NCBI RefSeq assembly: GCF_030064065.1
Contig: NZ_CP125946.1
Coordinates: 744,001 to 808,000 of the forward strand
Length of the DNA stretch: 64,000 nt
DNA from: Rothia sp. SD9660Na
GTDB lineage: Bacteria; Actinomycetota; Actinomycetes; Actinomycetales; Micrococcaceae
Reading direction: 5' to 3'
Below are positions 33,715 to 41,556 of the stretch, piece after piece. Position 1 is the first letter of the stretch. Each line of letters starts with the position of its first letter. The notes beneath the pieces were generated by a model. It saw nothing but the letters and a program-made list of their open reading frames with translations, was not told the origin of the DNA and made no database searches. The position numbers and the translations under genes were made by a program.

Positions 33715-34306
33715 CTTGCCCGCTTGTTGGAACCCTGAATGCTCACCCCGAGAATATGTCGGTGAATAATAGGGAGCGGAGCGGCGTGCTGAGGAATACT
33801 GGTCTAACCCTTATCTTTTCCGTTATTTTTACTGTAAGTCACCAAACCAGCCGAAAAAATTAAGTGCTAGTACGCAGGGGATTATATAGAACAAGAGCCC
33901 TGTCTAGGAGAAAGTTATATCCTCACTGCTACTTCTGACCAAGAGGTTTATGTTGAACTGGAGCCGGAGGAAGTAGGTGAAGATTCCCAACGCTAGTCCA
34001 AAGGCATTCAAAGGAGCAAGGTGTTTCCGCAGAGGTTCTTTGCGGTGGGATGCGTCATTCATCTAAACTCCTCTGATTCTTCTACGTGACGATTGTAGTT
34101 GCGTATTCCACAAGTGTCTTTGAAGAAAACCTTCTCATTAAACACTATTGTGACCTCCTCTGATACCAGCGGCAAGCAGACCTTTACCAAGAACACAGGT
34201 CCTTCCGGTATCTAGGTAGTCACTGCCTATCACTAACTAGCTGTACACTGTGAGGGTGCTGAATTCTTCTTGGCACTCTCACCCACATTTGTTTATTAGG
34301 GAACTC
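33715..34306. other. Gene-remnant region without intact genes
   Basis: About 590 bp with no supportable gene. Three plus-strand fragments look like decayed coding sequence: 33762-33863 (GTG start, 33 aa, hydrophobic helix TGLTLIFSVIFTVS, then stop), an open stretch ending EPEEVGEDSQR before TAG near 33994, and one ending TSSDTSGKQTFTKNTGPSGI before TAG near 34215. The last resembles the tail of secreted beta-sandwich proteins like the pseudogene at 35847. The promoter of the lipase gene probably lies in the final 80 bp. Confidence 0.45.
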
Positions 34307-35686
34307 ATGTCTAAATACACACCCCGTCACGCCGCGCCTAAAAACACTGGAAAACGCCGGGTAACGGCTCTTTCACTCACCGCCCTGCTGGCCCTGAGCA
34401 TGGCCCCGGCCAACGCAACTGACACCGCACCCCTGACAGAAAACAGCCAGGCCGTACAAGAAGCAGAAGCACTCATTCAAGAAGCCCTCACCAGTGAGGG
34501 CAACAGCCCCGCAGCCATCTACAACGATGCCCCCGAAGCATTAGCTGGAGGAAGCTTCTACGACGTTCCGGCCCAACTACCTGCCGCTAACGGCGCCCTC
34601 ATCAAGAAGGAAAACTTTACCTTCAAGGTCGACGCCAACAACGTCATTGCCCACCCAGTAGCCCAGGCCCAGCGGATTATGTATAAGTCCACCGACCACC
34701 GGGGCAACCCTGTGGCTGTCACCGGCACCGCACTCACCACCACTAAACGGTGGGCTGGCCCCGGCGAGCGTCCTATCATCGCCATGGCCCCCGGCACCCA
34801 GGGTATCGGGGACTCCTGTGCTCCCTCTAACCAGTTCGCAGCTGGTAGTGAGTACGAAAGCCTTGTCATCACCTCCCTGCTGAACGCTGGTTACAACGTC
34901 GTTGTTACCGACTACATCGGCCTGGGCACTGCTGGAACCCACAGCTACCTCAACCGTGTAGACCAGGGCAACGCAGTTCTGGACGCTGCCCGCGCAGCCA
35001 CCGCCACCGAGCTTGGCCTGGGGAGTGCAACCTCACCCATCGGGCTGTGGGGTTACTCCCAGGGCGGTGGTGCGGTGGCATCTGCCGGTGAACTCCAAGC
35101 AAGCTACGCCCCCGAACTCAATCTCAAGGGCATCTACGCAGGTGCTGTACCTGCCAATCTACAGGCGGTTACCAGCTTCATTGACGGCGGTCTCTACACA
35201 GGCTTCTCCCTAATGGGCGTTGTGGGCCTGGCCGATAGCTACGGCATCGACCTGAGCCACAAACTCTCAGCCGAAGGGCAGGCTGCCCTTGAGGCAGCGC
35301 GTGACCAGTGCACCCTAGAGGCCGTCGGAACCTTTGGTTTCAAGAACACCCGCACCCTCACCGCCAGCGGCCAGACCCTAGCTCGCGAAATGACCACCGA
35401 CCCCCAGGTCTCCCAGATCATGGCGCAAAATAACCTGGGTCAGCAGGGGCGGCACCCTGAAGTGCCGATCCTTATCGCATCCTCCTGGGGCGATGATGTG
35501 ATCCCCTACAGGACCAACCGTCAGCTGGCAGCCGACTACTGCCAGCAGGGTTCCCGGGTCACCTTCTATACCCTGGCAGGTGTCACCCACGTAGCCGGTA
35601 TTTTTGAAGGCATCCCCCGCGGTCTGATTTTCCTGGATCGTCAGTTCAAGGGTCTCCCCAGCATCAACTCCTGCTGGCGGTTCTAG
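34307..35686 (+). CDS. Secreted lipase/esterase (LIP family, alpha/beta hydrolase)
   Basis: A 459-aa secretory lipase. A Sec signal peptide is visible (KRRVTALSLTALLALSMAPANA, cleavage about residue 38). The catalytic serine is in LWGYSQGGGAV, Asp is likely in SSWGDDVIPYRTN and His in AGVTHVAGIF, in the order of the fungal/actinobacterial LIP family. The ATG at 34307 has AGGGAA upstream; a longer in-frame reading from 34250 has no ribosome-binding site. It would release fatty acids outside the cell. Flanked by decayed sequence upstream and a strong terminator downstream, it is a single-gene unit. Confidence 0.88.
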   Translation: MSKYTPRHAAPKNTGKRRVTALSLTALLALSMAPANATDTAPLTENSQAVQEAEALIQEALTSEGNSPAAIYNDAPEALAGGSFYDVPAQLPAANGALIKKENFTFKVDANNVIAHPVAQAQRIMYKSTDHRGNPVAVTGTALTTTKRWAGPGERPIIAMAPGTQGIGDSCAPSNQFAAGSEYESLVITSLLNAGYNVVVTDYIGLGTAGTHSYLNRVDQGNAVLDAARAATATELGLGSATSPIGLWGYSQGGGAVASAGELQASYAPELNLKGIYAGAVPANLQAVTSFIDGGLYTGFSLMGVVGLADSYGIDLSHKLSAEGQAALEAARDQCTLEAVGTFGFKNTRTLTASGQTLAREMTTDPQVSQIMAQNNLGQQGRHPEVPILIASSWGDDVIPYRTNRQLAADYCQQGSRVTFYTLAGVTHVAGIFEGIPRGLIFLDRQFKGLPSINSCWRF

Positions 35687-35710
35687 CTTTCTATAAAACG
35701 TGCATATAAC

Positions 35711-35752
35711 AATAGGCCCGGGCAGGGCACTACTCCTGCTCGGGCCTATTGC
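35711..35752. terminator. Terminator of the lipase gene
   Basis: AATAGGCCCGGGCAGG (35711-35726) pairs with CCTGCTCGGGCCTATT (35735-35750) with one mismatch; GTCTTTTTC follows 6 nt later. Confidence 0.8.
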
Positions 35753-35846
35753 ACGTCTTTTTCAGGTGCCTCTCTCACAACTGAGAGGCTGACTCACGGT
35801 ATAGGCTGCTCCTTACTCTCTGTTGACTAGATTAGATGGAAAAGAA

Positions 35847-36558
35847 TTAGATACCTGCTGGCAGATAGCTGACTACGCCCCAGGGGGAGGTTACGGTAAC
35901 TCGATACTGAGTCTTAATGACTGAGCCGCTGGCGGTAGCGGTATCGCCGTAAGTGGCTGCCGGCATGCGGGTCATGAAAGACACCACGCTGGCACCGGCC
36001 TGACTGTTGGCAATAACGTTTGCACCCACTCCACGTGTTCCATTAGAGCTGTAGGCTGCACCACCATTAGCGAAAAATGAAGCGATCAGTACCGGTAGGA
36101 GTGGGATGGTAGACCACATCGTCTGAAACGTTTTCGATGGTTACTGAAATGATGGTTCCCTGGCCGACGCCATTGATCCCGTTGACTGAGATGATATCAG
36201 CATCAGGGCTTCTGCTTGCTGGGTATGTAGGTGCGGTTGCGCTTGGAGTTGTGAAATGGTTGCCTGCCTGAGTAGTGGGTAGTGAATTATCGAGAGAGAA
36301 AGTCTGCAGCCCGGTAACACAGCTGCTGGTGGGGTAGACAGCCCACTCAAGTTCCTTGGCAACGGAGCCGGTGAAGTTACCCTGGGAGGGCCAGACGTTG
36401 GACCAAGGGGCAGAAATAATTTTGCCGTAGGTGCAGTCGTCTTCTACCTGGGATACGGACGCGGCAAAAGCAGGTACAGCTGTGCTGGCAAGAATGACAG
36501 GGTCGGCCCAGCCTGTGCCACGTGCCAGGGTGCGACACTGGATTTGGGGTGTAGTCAC
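35847..36558 (-). pseudogene. Secreted surface-type protein, frameshifted
   Basis: GTG at 36558 (AAGGG upstream) starts VTTPQIQCRTLARGTGWADP, then VILASTAVPAFAAS, a Tat/Sec-like signal peptide of the kind seen in Rothia and Arthrobacter surface proteins, except that the usual RR is CR. The frame reaches TGTDRFIF and then stops at 36067; the other frame continues ANGGAAYSSNGTRGVG to the stop at 35847. The shift lies at a five-T run (36073-36077 on the plus strand): with four T's the protein would be about 236 aa and uninterrupted. A recent mutation, phase variation or sequencing error are all possible. The mature part is Ser/Thr-rich with no domain I recognise. Confidence 0.7.
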
Positions 36559-36823
36559 GGTGGTAATCCCTTTGTATTGGTGCAAGGTTACGGACGGTTC
36601 TGCAACAGCTGTTGAAACAACCGTACCACCAAATCTTTTATTTGGCACGCTTGTGTTTGCTTTTTACGAAAAGTACTTTGTTGGATTCAGGGAAAGGTGC
36701 TGGTAAATAGGGTGATGTCTAGAAATATTGGGTATTTAAGATTTTTTTGCGGCACTCCTACTGGGGTAAAAAGATAGATATATAAAAACACCTGTGCTTT
36801 TATCTCTTGTGGTGACACAAAGA
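36559..36823. other. AT-rich spacer without recognised genes
   Basis: Upstream region of the frameshifted secreted protein. Open frames on either strand are short or lack ribosome-binding sites. Nothing else recognised beyond AT-rich sequence near 36715-36790. Confidence 0.4.
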
Positions 36824-36859
36824 AAAGACCGGCCGCACTATCAGGTGCGGCCGGTCTTT
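36824..36859. terminator. Bidirectional terminator hairpin
   Basis: AAAGACCGGCCGCA (36824-36837) pairs perfectly with TGCGGCCGGTCTTT (36846-36859). It serves the PH-like gene on the minus strand, whose stop is 21 nt away. Confidence 0.85.
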
Positions 36860-36879
36860 AGTTTATTGAGGTGAGGGTC

Positions 36880-37302
36880 TTAGGCTGCCTGGGCCCAGTG
36901 GCCTGCAAGGTCTGCTGCCAGCAGGGTTCGTAGGGTGCTGGTGTAGTTGGCAGGGATTCGGTTAAAGCGGTAGCCGTCAATAGTAAGGGTGTTGCCCAGG
37001 AAGGGGAGATGGGTCAGTTTGGCCTGATCAAGTGCATGTAGGTCAAGTGAAACGCTGTTGCCTGCCTGGAAGGAGTTCTTGAGAATCAGGACGCGCTCGT
37101 TGGTGATGACCAGCAGGGAGTCGCCAAAGCTGCCAAACTTGCCGGTGGCTACATCAACAACGGTCTCCCCGCACACCATGGAATCTGCCATGTGCAGAGC
37201 CTTGTGAAACTTCTTGAGCCCACCGTGGGAAGAGTGGCGCTTGACGGCAGATTCCAGCGAAGCACTGGTGTAGGTGTCGGTCGCCCAGTTTGCAAAAATC
37301 AT
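36880..37302 (-). CDS. PH-like (bPH/YokE-type) domain protein
   Basis: A 140-aa protein starting MIFANWATDTYTSASLESAV with AGGAAGAG upstream; longer in-frame readings run through the motif cluster and are rejected. From residue ~50 the sequence GETVVDVATGKFGSFGDSLL followed by VITNERVLILK is the typical start of bacterial PH (SHOCT/YokE-type) domains. The function is unknown. It is divergent from udk with an unusual 330-bp spacer containing six copies of a TTTGTCCCCC motif. Ends in a strong hairpin. Confidence 0.65.
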   Translation of the reverse strand: MIFANWATDTYTSASLESAVKRHSSHGGLKKFHKALHMADSMVCGETVVDVATGKFGSFGDSLLVITNERVLILKNSFQAGNSVSLDLHALDQAKLTHLPFLGNTLTIDGYRFNRIPANYTSTLRTLLAADLAGHWAQAA

Positions 37303-37362
37303 GGTGCTCTTCCTCAAACGGTCGGTGGGGTGGTGTATGAGCTGTACCCAACTATACACATA

Positions 37363-37576
37363 TTTTGTCCCCCAAAGGGCAGGTTGTAGAGAAAAAATTT
37401 GTCCCCCGCTTGTCGTATCTCCTAAATTGTCCCCTGTTTGAGCTGGTAGGCCCCATACCCGGAAAAAGCTGGGTGTGAAAGTTTGGGAAAAATTTACCTG
37501 TGAAATATATAGATAGGGGCTGGGGACAAACTGCGCCAGAATTTTGGGGGACAAGGTCGGGTAGGTGCTGTCCCCC
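37363..37576. promoter_or_regulatory. Cluster of six TTTGTCCCCC motifs
   Basis: TTTTGTCCCCC at 37363, TTTGTCCCCC at 37398 and ATTGTCCCC at 37426 face one way; GGGGACAAA at 37522 and GGGGGACAA at 37546 face the other; TGTCCCCC is at 37569. Six copies in 214 bp between divergent genes (PH-like protein and udk) look like a multi-site operator. No other copy was noticed in the window. A TAATAC box at 37603 may be the udk -10. No known regulator is assigned. Confidence 0.55.
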
Positions 37577-37632
37577 GGAGAGCATGCCACAATAGATAGC
37601 AGTAATACTTCGACCTGTAGGGCTGCACGCAC

Positions 37633-38253
37633 ATGAAACCCCTGATTATCGGTATCGCCGGTGGCACCGGCTCCGGCAAGACCACCCTAACCAACTCCCT
37701 GCTTGAAAAGTTTGATGGCCAGGTAGGCGTGATTTATCACGACAACTACTACAAACGCAATGACCACCTCACCTACGAACAGCGCTGCCTGCTGAACTAC
37801 GATGCGCCCGAAGCTTTCGACAATGATCTTCTAGTGACCCACCTTAAAGCCCTCATCACGGGGCAGACCATCGAGACCCCTGTCTACGATTTCGCGGATC
37901 ACAACCGGTCAGATGAGACTCTCATCGTTGAACCCCAGCCCATCATCATCCTTGAGGGCATCCTGATTTTCGCTGAGCCTGAAATTCGCGACCTGTGCGA
38001 TATCAAGCTCTTTGTAGATACCGACGCCGATGTGCGCATCCTGCGCCGCTTGCGTCGCGACGTCATCGAACGGGGCCGTACTATTGAGTCGGTTGAGGCC
38101 CAGTACCTTACCACCGTCAAGCCCATGCATGAGCTGCATGTGGAGCCCTCAAAGCGCCACGTAGACATGATTATCCCCGAGGGGGTCAACGTGGTTGCTC
38201 TCGATATGCTGTTCCACCGTATTACCGGCCAGATTGGTACCCAGGCAGGTTAG
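37633..38253 (+). CDS. udk: Uridine kinase
   Basis: Phosphorylates uridine/cytidine in pyrimidine salvage. P-loop IGIAGGTGSGKTTLTNSLLE at residues 6-25, followed by YHDNYYKRNDHLTYEQR, NYDAPEAFD and PVYDFADHNRS, all diagnostic of uridine kinase. 206 aa is the usual length. The ATG at 37633 immediately follows CACGC; the ribosome-binding site is weak. Expression may depend on the GTCCCCC motif cluster upstream. Ends in an exceptionally strong hairpin. Confidence 0.94.
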   Translation: MKPLIIGIAGGTGSGKTTLTNSLLEKFDGQVGVIYHDNYYKRNDHLTYEQRCLLNYDAPEAFDNDLLVTHLKALITGQTIETPVYDFADHNRSDETLIVEPQPIIILEGILIFAEPEIRDLCDIKLFVDTDADVRILRRLRRDVIERGRTIESVEAQYLTTVKPMHELHVEPSKRHVDMIIPEGVNVVALDMLFHRITGQIGTQAG

Positions 38254-38308
38254 CCCTAGCCGTAGGCGGGAGCAAACCGTCGAAAAGAGCGTCCTTGTAC
38301 TCTTGGAT

Positions 38309-38353
38309 ACAGATGTGGGGCCCACCTCCTAAGGAGGTGGGCCCCACATCTGT
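38309..38353. terminator. Bidirectional terminator, 21-bp perfect stem
   Basis: Arms 38309-38329 and 38333-38353 are perfectly complementary over 21 bp (ACAGATGTGGGGCCCACCTC..) with a TAA loop and TT after. It separates convergent udk and pspA. Confidence 0.88.
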
Positions 38354-38371
38354 TTAACCCTTGTAGCTGTT

Positions 38372-39088
38372 TTACTGCTTGCCGGCCTTGAGCGCTGCTA
38401 GGCGGGCTTCGAGCTCTGACTGGCGGCCGAGTTCTTCAAGGTCATTGAACTGGGCATCGAGGGAGGATGCTGCGAGCTCCTGCTGGCCGCGTACGCGGGC
38501 TTCTTCGCGGCGTACCTTGTCTTCGAAACGGGAGATTTCGCTGGTGGAGTCCATGATGTCAAAGGCCTTGAGAGCGTCGTTGACCTGGGACTGGGCCGCG
38601 GCTGACTTCTGGCGGGCTACGAGTTCATCGCGCTTGCGCTTGATTTCGTTCAGCTTCTCCTTCATCTGGGCCAGACCGGTCTTGAGTTGTTCAACAACGG
38701 CGGTCTGAGACTCAATCTGGGGCTTGATGGCGGAGGCCTCATTCTCTGCCTGCATCTGGCGGCCCAGGGCGATCTTGGCCAGGTTATCGAACTTGTCGGC
38801 GTTAGCGGTGTTGCCTGCCGCCCGGAACTCGTCGGCCTTATTTGAAGCTGCCAGGGCCTTAGCGCCCCATTCGCCTGCTTCGCGTAGGTCTTCGGCGTGG
38901 TCTTCTTCGAGCATGCGCAGGTTGCCGATGGTCTGGGCAACAGCCTGTTCTGCTTCGGCGATGTTGTTGGTGTAGTCGCGCACCATCTGATCGAGCATCT
39001 TCTGAGGGTCTTCAGCGGCGTCAATCAGGGCGTTAATGTTGGCCTTGGTGAGCTGGGCGATGCGGCTGAAAATAGTCTGCTTAGCCAT
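38372..39088 (-). CDS. pspA: Phage shock protein A / IM30 family
   Basis: A 238-aa, almost entirely coiled-coil ESCRT-III-like protein: MAKQTIFSRIAQLTKANINA at the N-terminus (membrane-binding helix), ALIDAAEDPQKMLDQMVRD, and long heptads to the end. PspA binds stressed inner membrane and supports its integrity. GAAAGG precedes the start. The TPM-domain gene lies upstream on the same strand (190 bp away), a pairing often seen in actinobacteria, so the two may act together in envelope stress. Confidence 0.92.
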   Translation of the reverse strand: MAKQTIFSRIAQLTKANINALIDAAEDPQKMLDQMVRDYTNNIAEAEQAVAQTIGNLRMLEEDHAEDLREAGEWGAKALAASNKADEFRAAGNTANADKFDNLAKIALGRQMQAENEASAIKPQIESQTAVVEQLKTGLAQMKEKLNEIKRKRDELVARQKSAAAQSQVNDALKAFDIMDSTSEISRFEDKVRREEARVRGQQELAASSLDAQFNDLEELGRQSELEARLAALKAGKQ

Positions 39089-39278
39089 GAGAGTACCTTT
39101 CGGTGGGTGGGGAAAGCATGAGCGGGCTTGCTGTGCCTTCTTCTATTCTGTCAAGGCTTGGGGCAGATGATGGTCTGCCACACCTTATGGTTACTACGTT
39201 GTCAGCGAAAACTCAGCCTGCGCACAGGCACTGGGCCGTGTGCGAGCAAGAGGAGAGAGCCGGACGGACGCCGGTGGG

Positions 39279-41300
39279 CTAGAAATTGCCCCCGGCACCT
39301 CCGCCGTCGCCCCAGCTACCTCCACCGCCGAAGCCTCCGCCGAAGGTGCCACCGCCCATACCGCCGCCAAAGCCGCCTGAGCCAAATCCACCTGACCCGA
39401 AGCTGCCGCCAGAGCTGTGGTTGCTGCCCCCGAGTAGGGTGCCGAGCAGGATGCCGCCGAGCATAGCTGAGTTGTAGTTGCCGCCGCCGGAGTAGCCGTT
39501 GCGCTGGTTGAAACGATCCACATCGGAGCGGGCCATGCGCTGGGCTTCCCCGGCGAGGCGGATAGCATCATTGGCGTGAGATAGGGCAGCGATGGGGTCG
39601 CTGTGCTGGAGCTGCTGGGCCTCGGTGAGGTGGCGTTCTGCTTCGCGGAGACGGGTGCGGGCTTCTGCCTTTACGCCGCCTCGTCGTGCCCAGACGTATT
39701 CGCTGGCTGATGATACCTGGGCCTGGGCAGATACCAGGGTGTGGCCCAGGGTTTCACGGGCGCTGCGCTCTTGTTCGTGGGTTTGGCGCACCGCATCGAG
39801 GGCAGTATCTAGGTCTGACCGTACTTCGTGGAGCCGCTGGTTGAGCAGGTAGGGGTCAATTAGCCCGGCGGAGCGTTCGGCTCGAATCTGGCCGAGTACG
39901 GCCTGAACCCCGGCGGCAGCACCGGAGAGCTGGCTGCTGCTGCCTGCTCCGCTGCGGGCTAGCTCCTGAGCCTGGGCAACGTCGCGGTCAGCCAAAATCA
40001 GAGCGTTATCGAGTGAGGCTGCCATCTTGCCCAAATCGGTTTCAGCGTGATGAATAGACTCGAGCAGCCCTCTGGCCTGGCCGAGAGCTTCTTCACCCGC
40101 GCGCAGGGCAAGAATAGCCTGGCTTCGCTGGGTGTCCAGTAAATCTTCTGCCTCCTTAGCCTCTTGCCGGGCAAAGTCTAGGCGGGCTTGGGCCTCACTG
40201 ATGTTGTCTGCTACCGCCCCGAAAGCACTGGGGGAGTAGAGGGTACCGAGGCGGTCGAGGGCTGCCTGGGCGGCGGGAAAGAGCGGAGCTGCTGAGGCTA
40301 TGCCCTGGTTGAGGGTAGCGAGAGCCTGGGGCGCGGTTTCTTCGAGCTTGCGTAGGTTAGTGAAGTTGGCAACCTGCTCGTTGAGGGCCTTCTGGGCGTC
40401 TTCGGTGCGGGCAATAATTTCGTTCAGCCAGGCCCTCTGGTCGGCTTCAGCGTCGGGGATTTCATCGTCCAGCTGTTTTTGCAGCTGGAAGGAGCGCTGC
40501 ATGTGGTTCTTCGCCGCCTCGATGGCAGCCAGGAAGGGTTTGACCTCGTCATCACCGTACTGCAGGCGGGCGAACTCAACTTCCTGCTGGGAGTGGGCGA
40601 TGGCGTCATCGGTGGCGACCAGCTGGGCACCTGCCCGAGTACGAAGCTCTTCAATGGAGGGCAGGGGCTGGGATGAGGTGGGGTGCCCGCTGCGGCTGCC
40701 TCCGGTGTTTTTGCGCGCGGACGCCCGTGAGCGGCTAAAAGCCCAGGCCCCGCCGCCAGCGATGGCGGCTACGCTCAGGAGGGTAGCACCACCCACGAGC
40801 GCTCCCGAATTACCTGACACTACTGAACCAGAACCGAGTTCAGCCTCGATACCGGTGACCGCAGCCAGCGCAGCGGCCGCATAGTCGGAGTTCGCTAGCT
40901 CAGGGTAGATGTAATTCTGATAAATCTTCTCCTGCTGGCTGGTAGAAAGAACCGAGGTGGATCCTGCCATAAAGTAGGCCTGGCGGGCTTCGGTAGCGAT
41001 GACCAATACCACGTCGTTGGTGCCCATATTGTTGAGGGTGGCAAAGTCACTGGTCCACTCCGAAGAGGAGCTGGGGCTTTCGAACTGATCAATGGTCACA
41101 ACAAAGAGATTGACCTGTTCGTCACTGGCAAGCTGGCTGATGGCGCCCTCTAACGAACTTGTGTCTCCCAGCGAGGAGGTGGTGTCGCTGACCCGAACCC
41201 CGGCGTCCAAATCGTAGGGGGCCGCTGCCAGGGTAGCGGGCGATATTCCCAGCGCCAAAGCAAGGGCAAGCAGGGCAGTGGTGGCAGGTTTGCGTGACAT
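39279..41300 (-). CDS. TPM-domain membrane protein with coiled coil and Gly-rich tail
   Basis: A 673-aa envelope protein. Signal peptide (ALLALALALGISPATLAAA), then an extracytoplasmic TPM domain (residues about 30-150: LNNMGTNDVVLVIATEARQA), a transmembrane helix near 170-190 (GGATLLSVAAIAGGGAWAF), a long cytoplasmic coiled coil (about 215-580) and a glycine-rich C-terminus (GGSFGSGGFGSGGFGGG). TPM proteins are linked to membrane-protein quality control; exact role unknown. It lies upstream of pspA and is divergent from the HtrA-like protease, all envelope-stress functions. Confidence 0.85.
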   Translation of the reverse strand: MSRKPATTALLALALALGISPATLAAAPYDLDAGVRVSDTTSSLGDTSSLEGAISQLASDEQVNLFVVTIDQFESPSSSSEWTSDFATLNNMGTNDVVLVIATEARQAYFMAGSTSVLSTSQQEKIYQNYIYPELANSDYAAAALAAVTGIEAELGSGSVVSGNSGALVGGATLLSVAAIAGGGAWAFSRSRASARKNTGGSRSGHPTSSQPLPSIEELRTRAGAQLVATDDAIAHSQQEVEFARLQYGDDEVKPFLAAIEAAKNHMQRSFQLQKQLDDEIPDAEADQRAWLNEIIARTEDAQKALNEQVANFTNLRKLEETAPQALATLNQGIASAAPLFPAAQAALDRLGTLYSPSAFGAVADNISEAQARLDFARQEAKEAEDLLDTQRSQAILALRAGEEALGQARGLLESIHHAETDLGKMAASLDNALILADRDVAQAQELARSGAGSSSQLSGAAAGVQAVLGQIRAERSAGLIDPYLLNQRLHEVRSDLDTALDAVRQTHEQERSARETLGHTLVSAQAQVSSASEYVWARRGGVKAEARTRLREAERHLTEAQQLQHSDPIAALSHANDAIRLAGEAQRMARSDVDRFNQRNGYSGGGNYNSAMLGGILLGTLLGGSNHSSGGSFGSGGFGSGGFGGGMGGGTFGGGFGGGGSWGDGGGAGGNF

Positions 41301-41556
41301 GGGGTCTCTCTTCTAGAGGTCAGCGGTACTTGAGCACTATTGTAGCCCCGCTCACCCTGCTCTCTTTTGAGGTAGGCGACGGAGTTCACCCTCAGCTCAG
41401 GGCGATGCGCTCCTCAGCTCTATGTACAGCAAACACACAGCTTTGCTTCATCTCTAACACAGACCTGTAGCGCATAGTGGGAGCTAAGAAAACACCGCAG
41501 GTGCACCTCTTGAACAGGTGCCCGCATCAAAAGATCTCGAAAGAAAGCTGCTTGAG

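Noticed and set aside
37363..37576. CRISPR-like array
   Set aside because: The units are about 10 bp, in both orientations and with irregular spacing; no cas genes are nearby. No CRISPR was seen anywhere in the window.
37303..37632. Extension of the PH-like protein into the spacer
   Set aside because: The added residues would be encoded by the motif cluster; a good AGGAAGAG site precedes the internal ATG at 37302.
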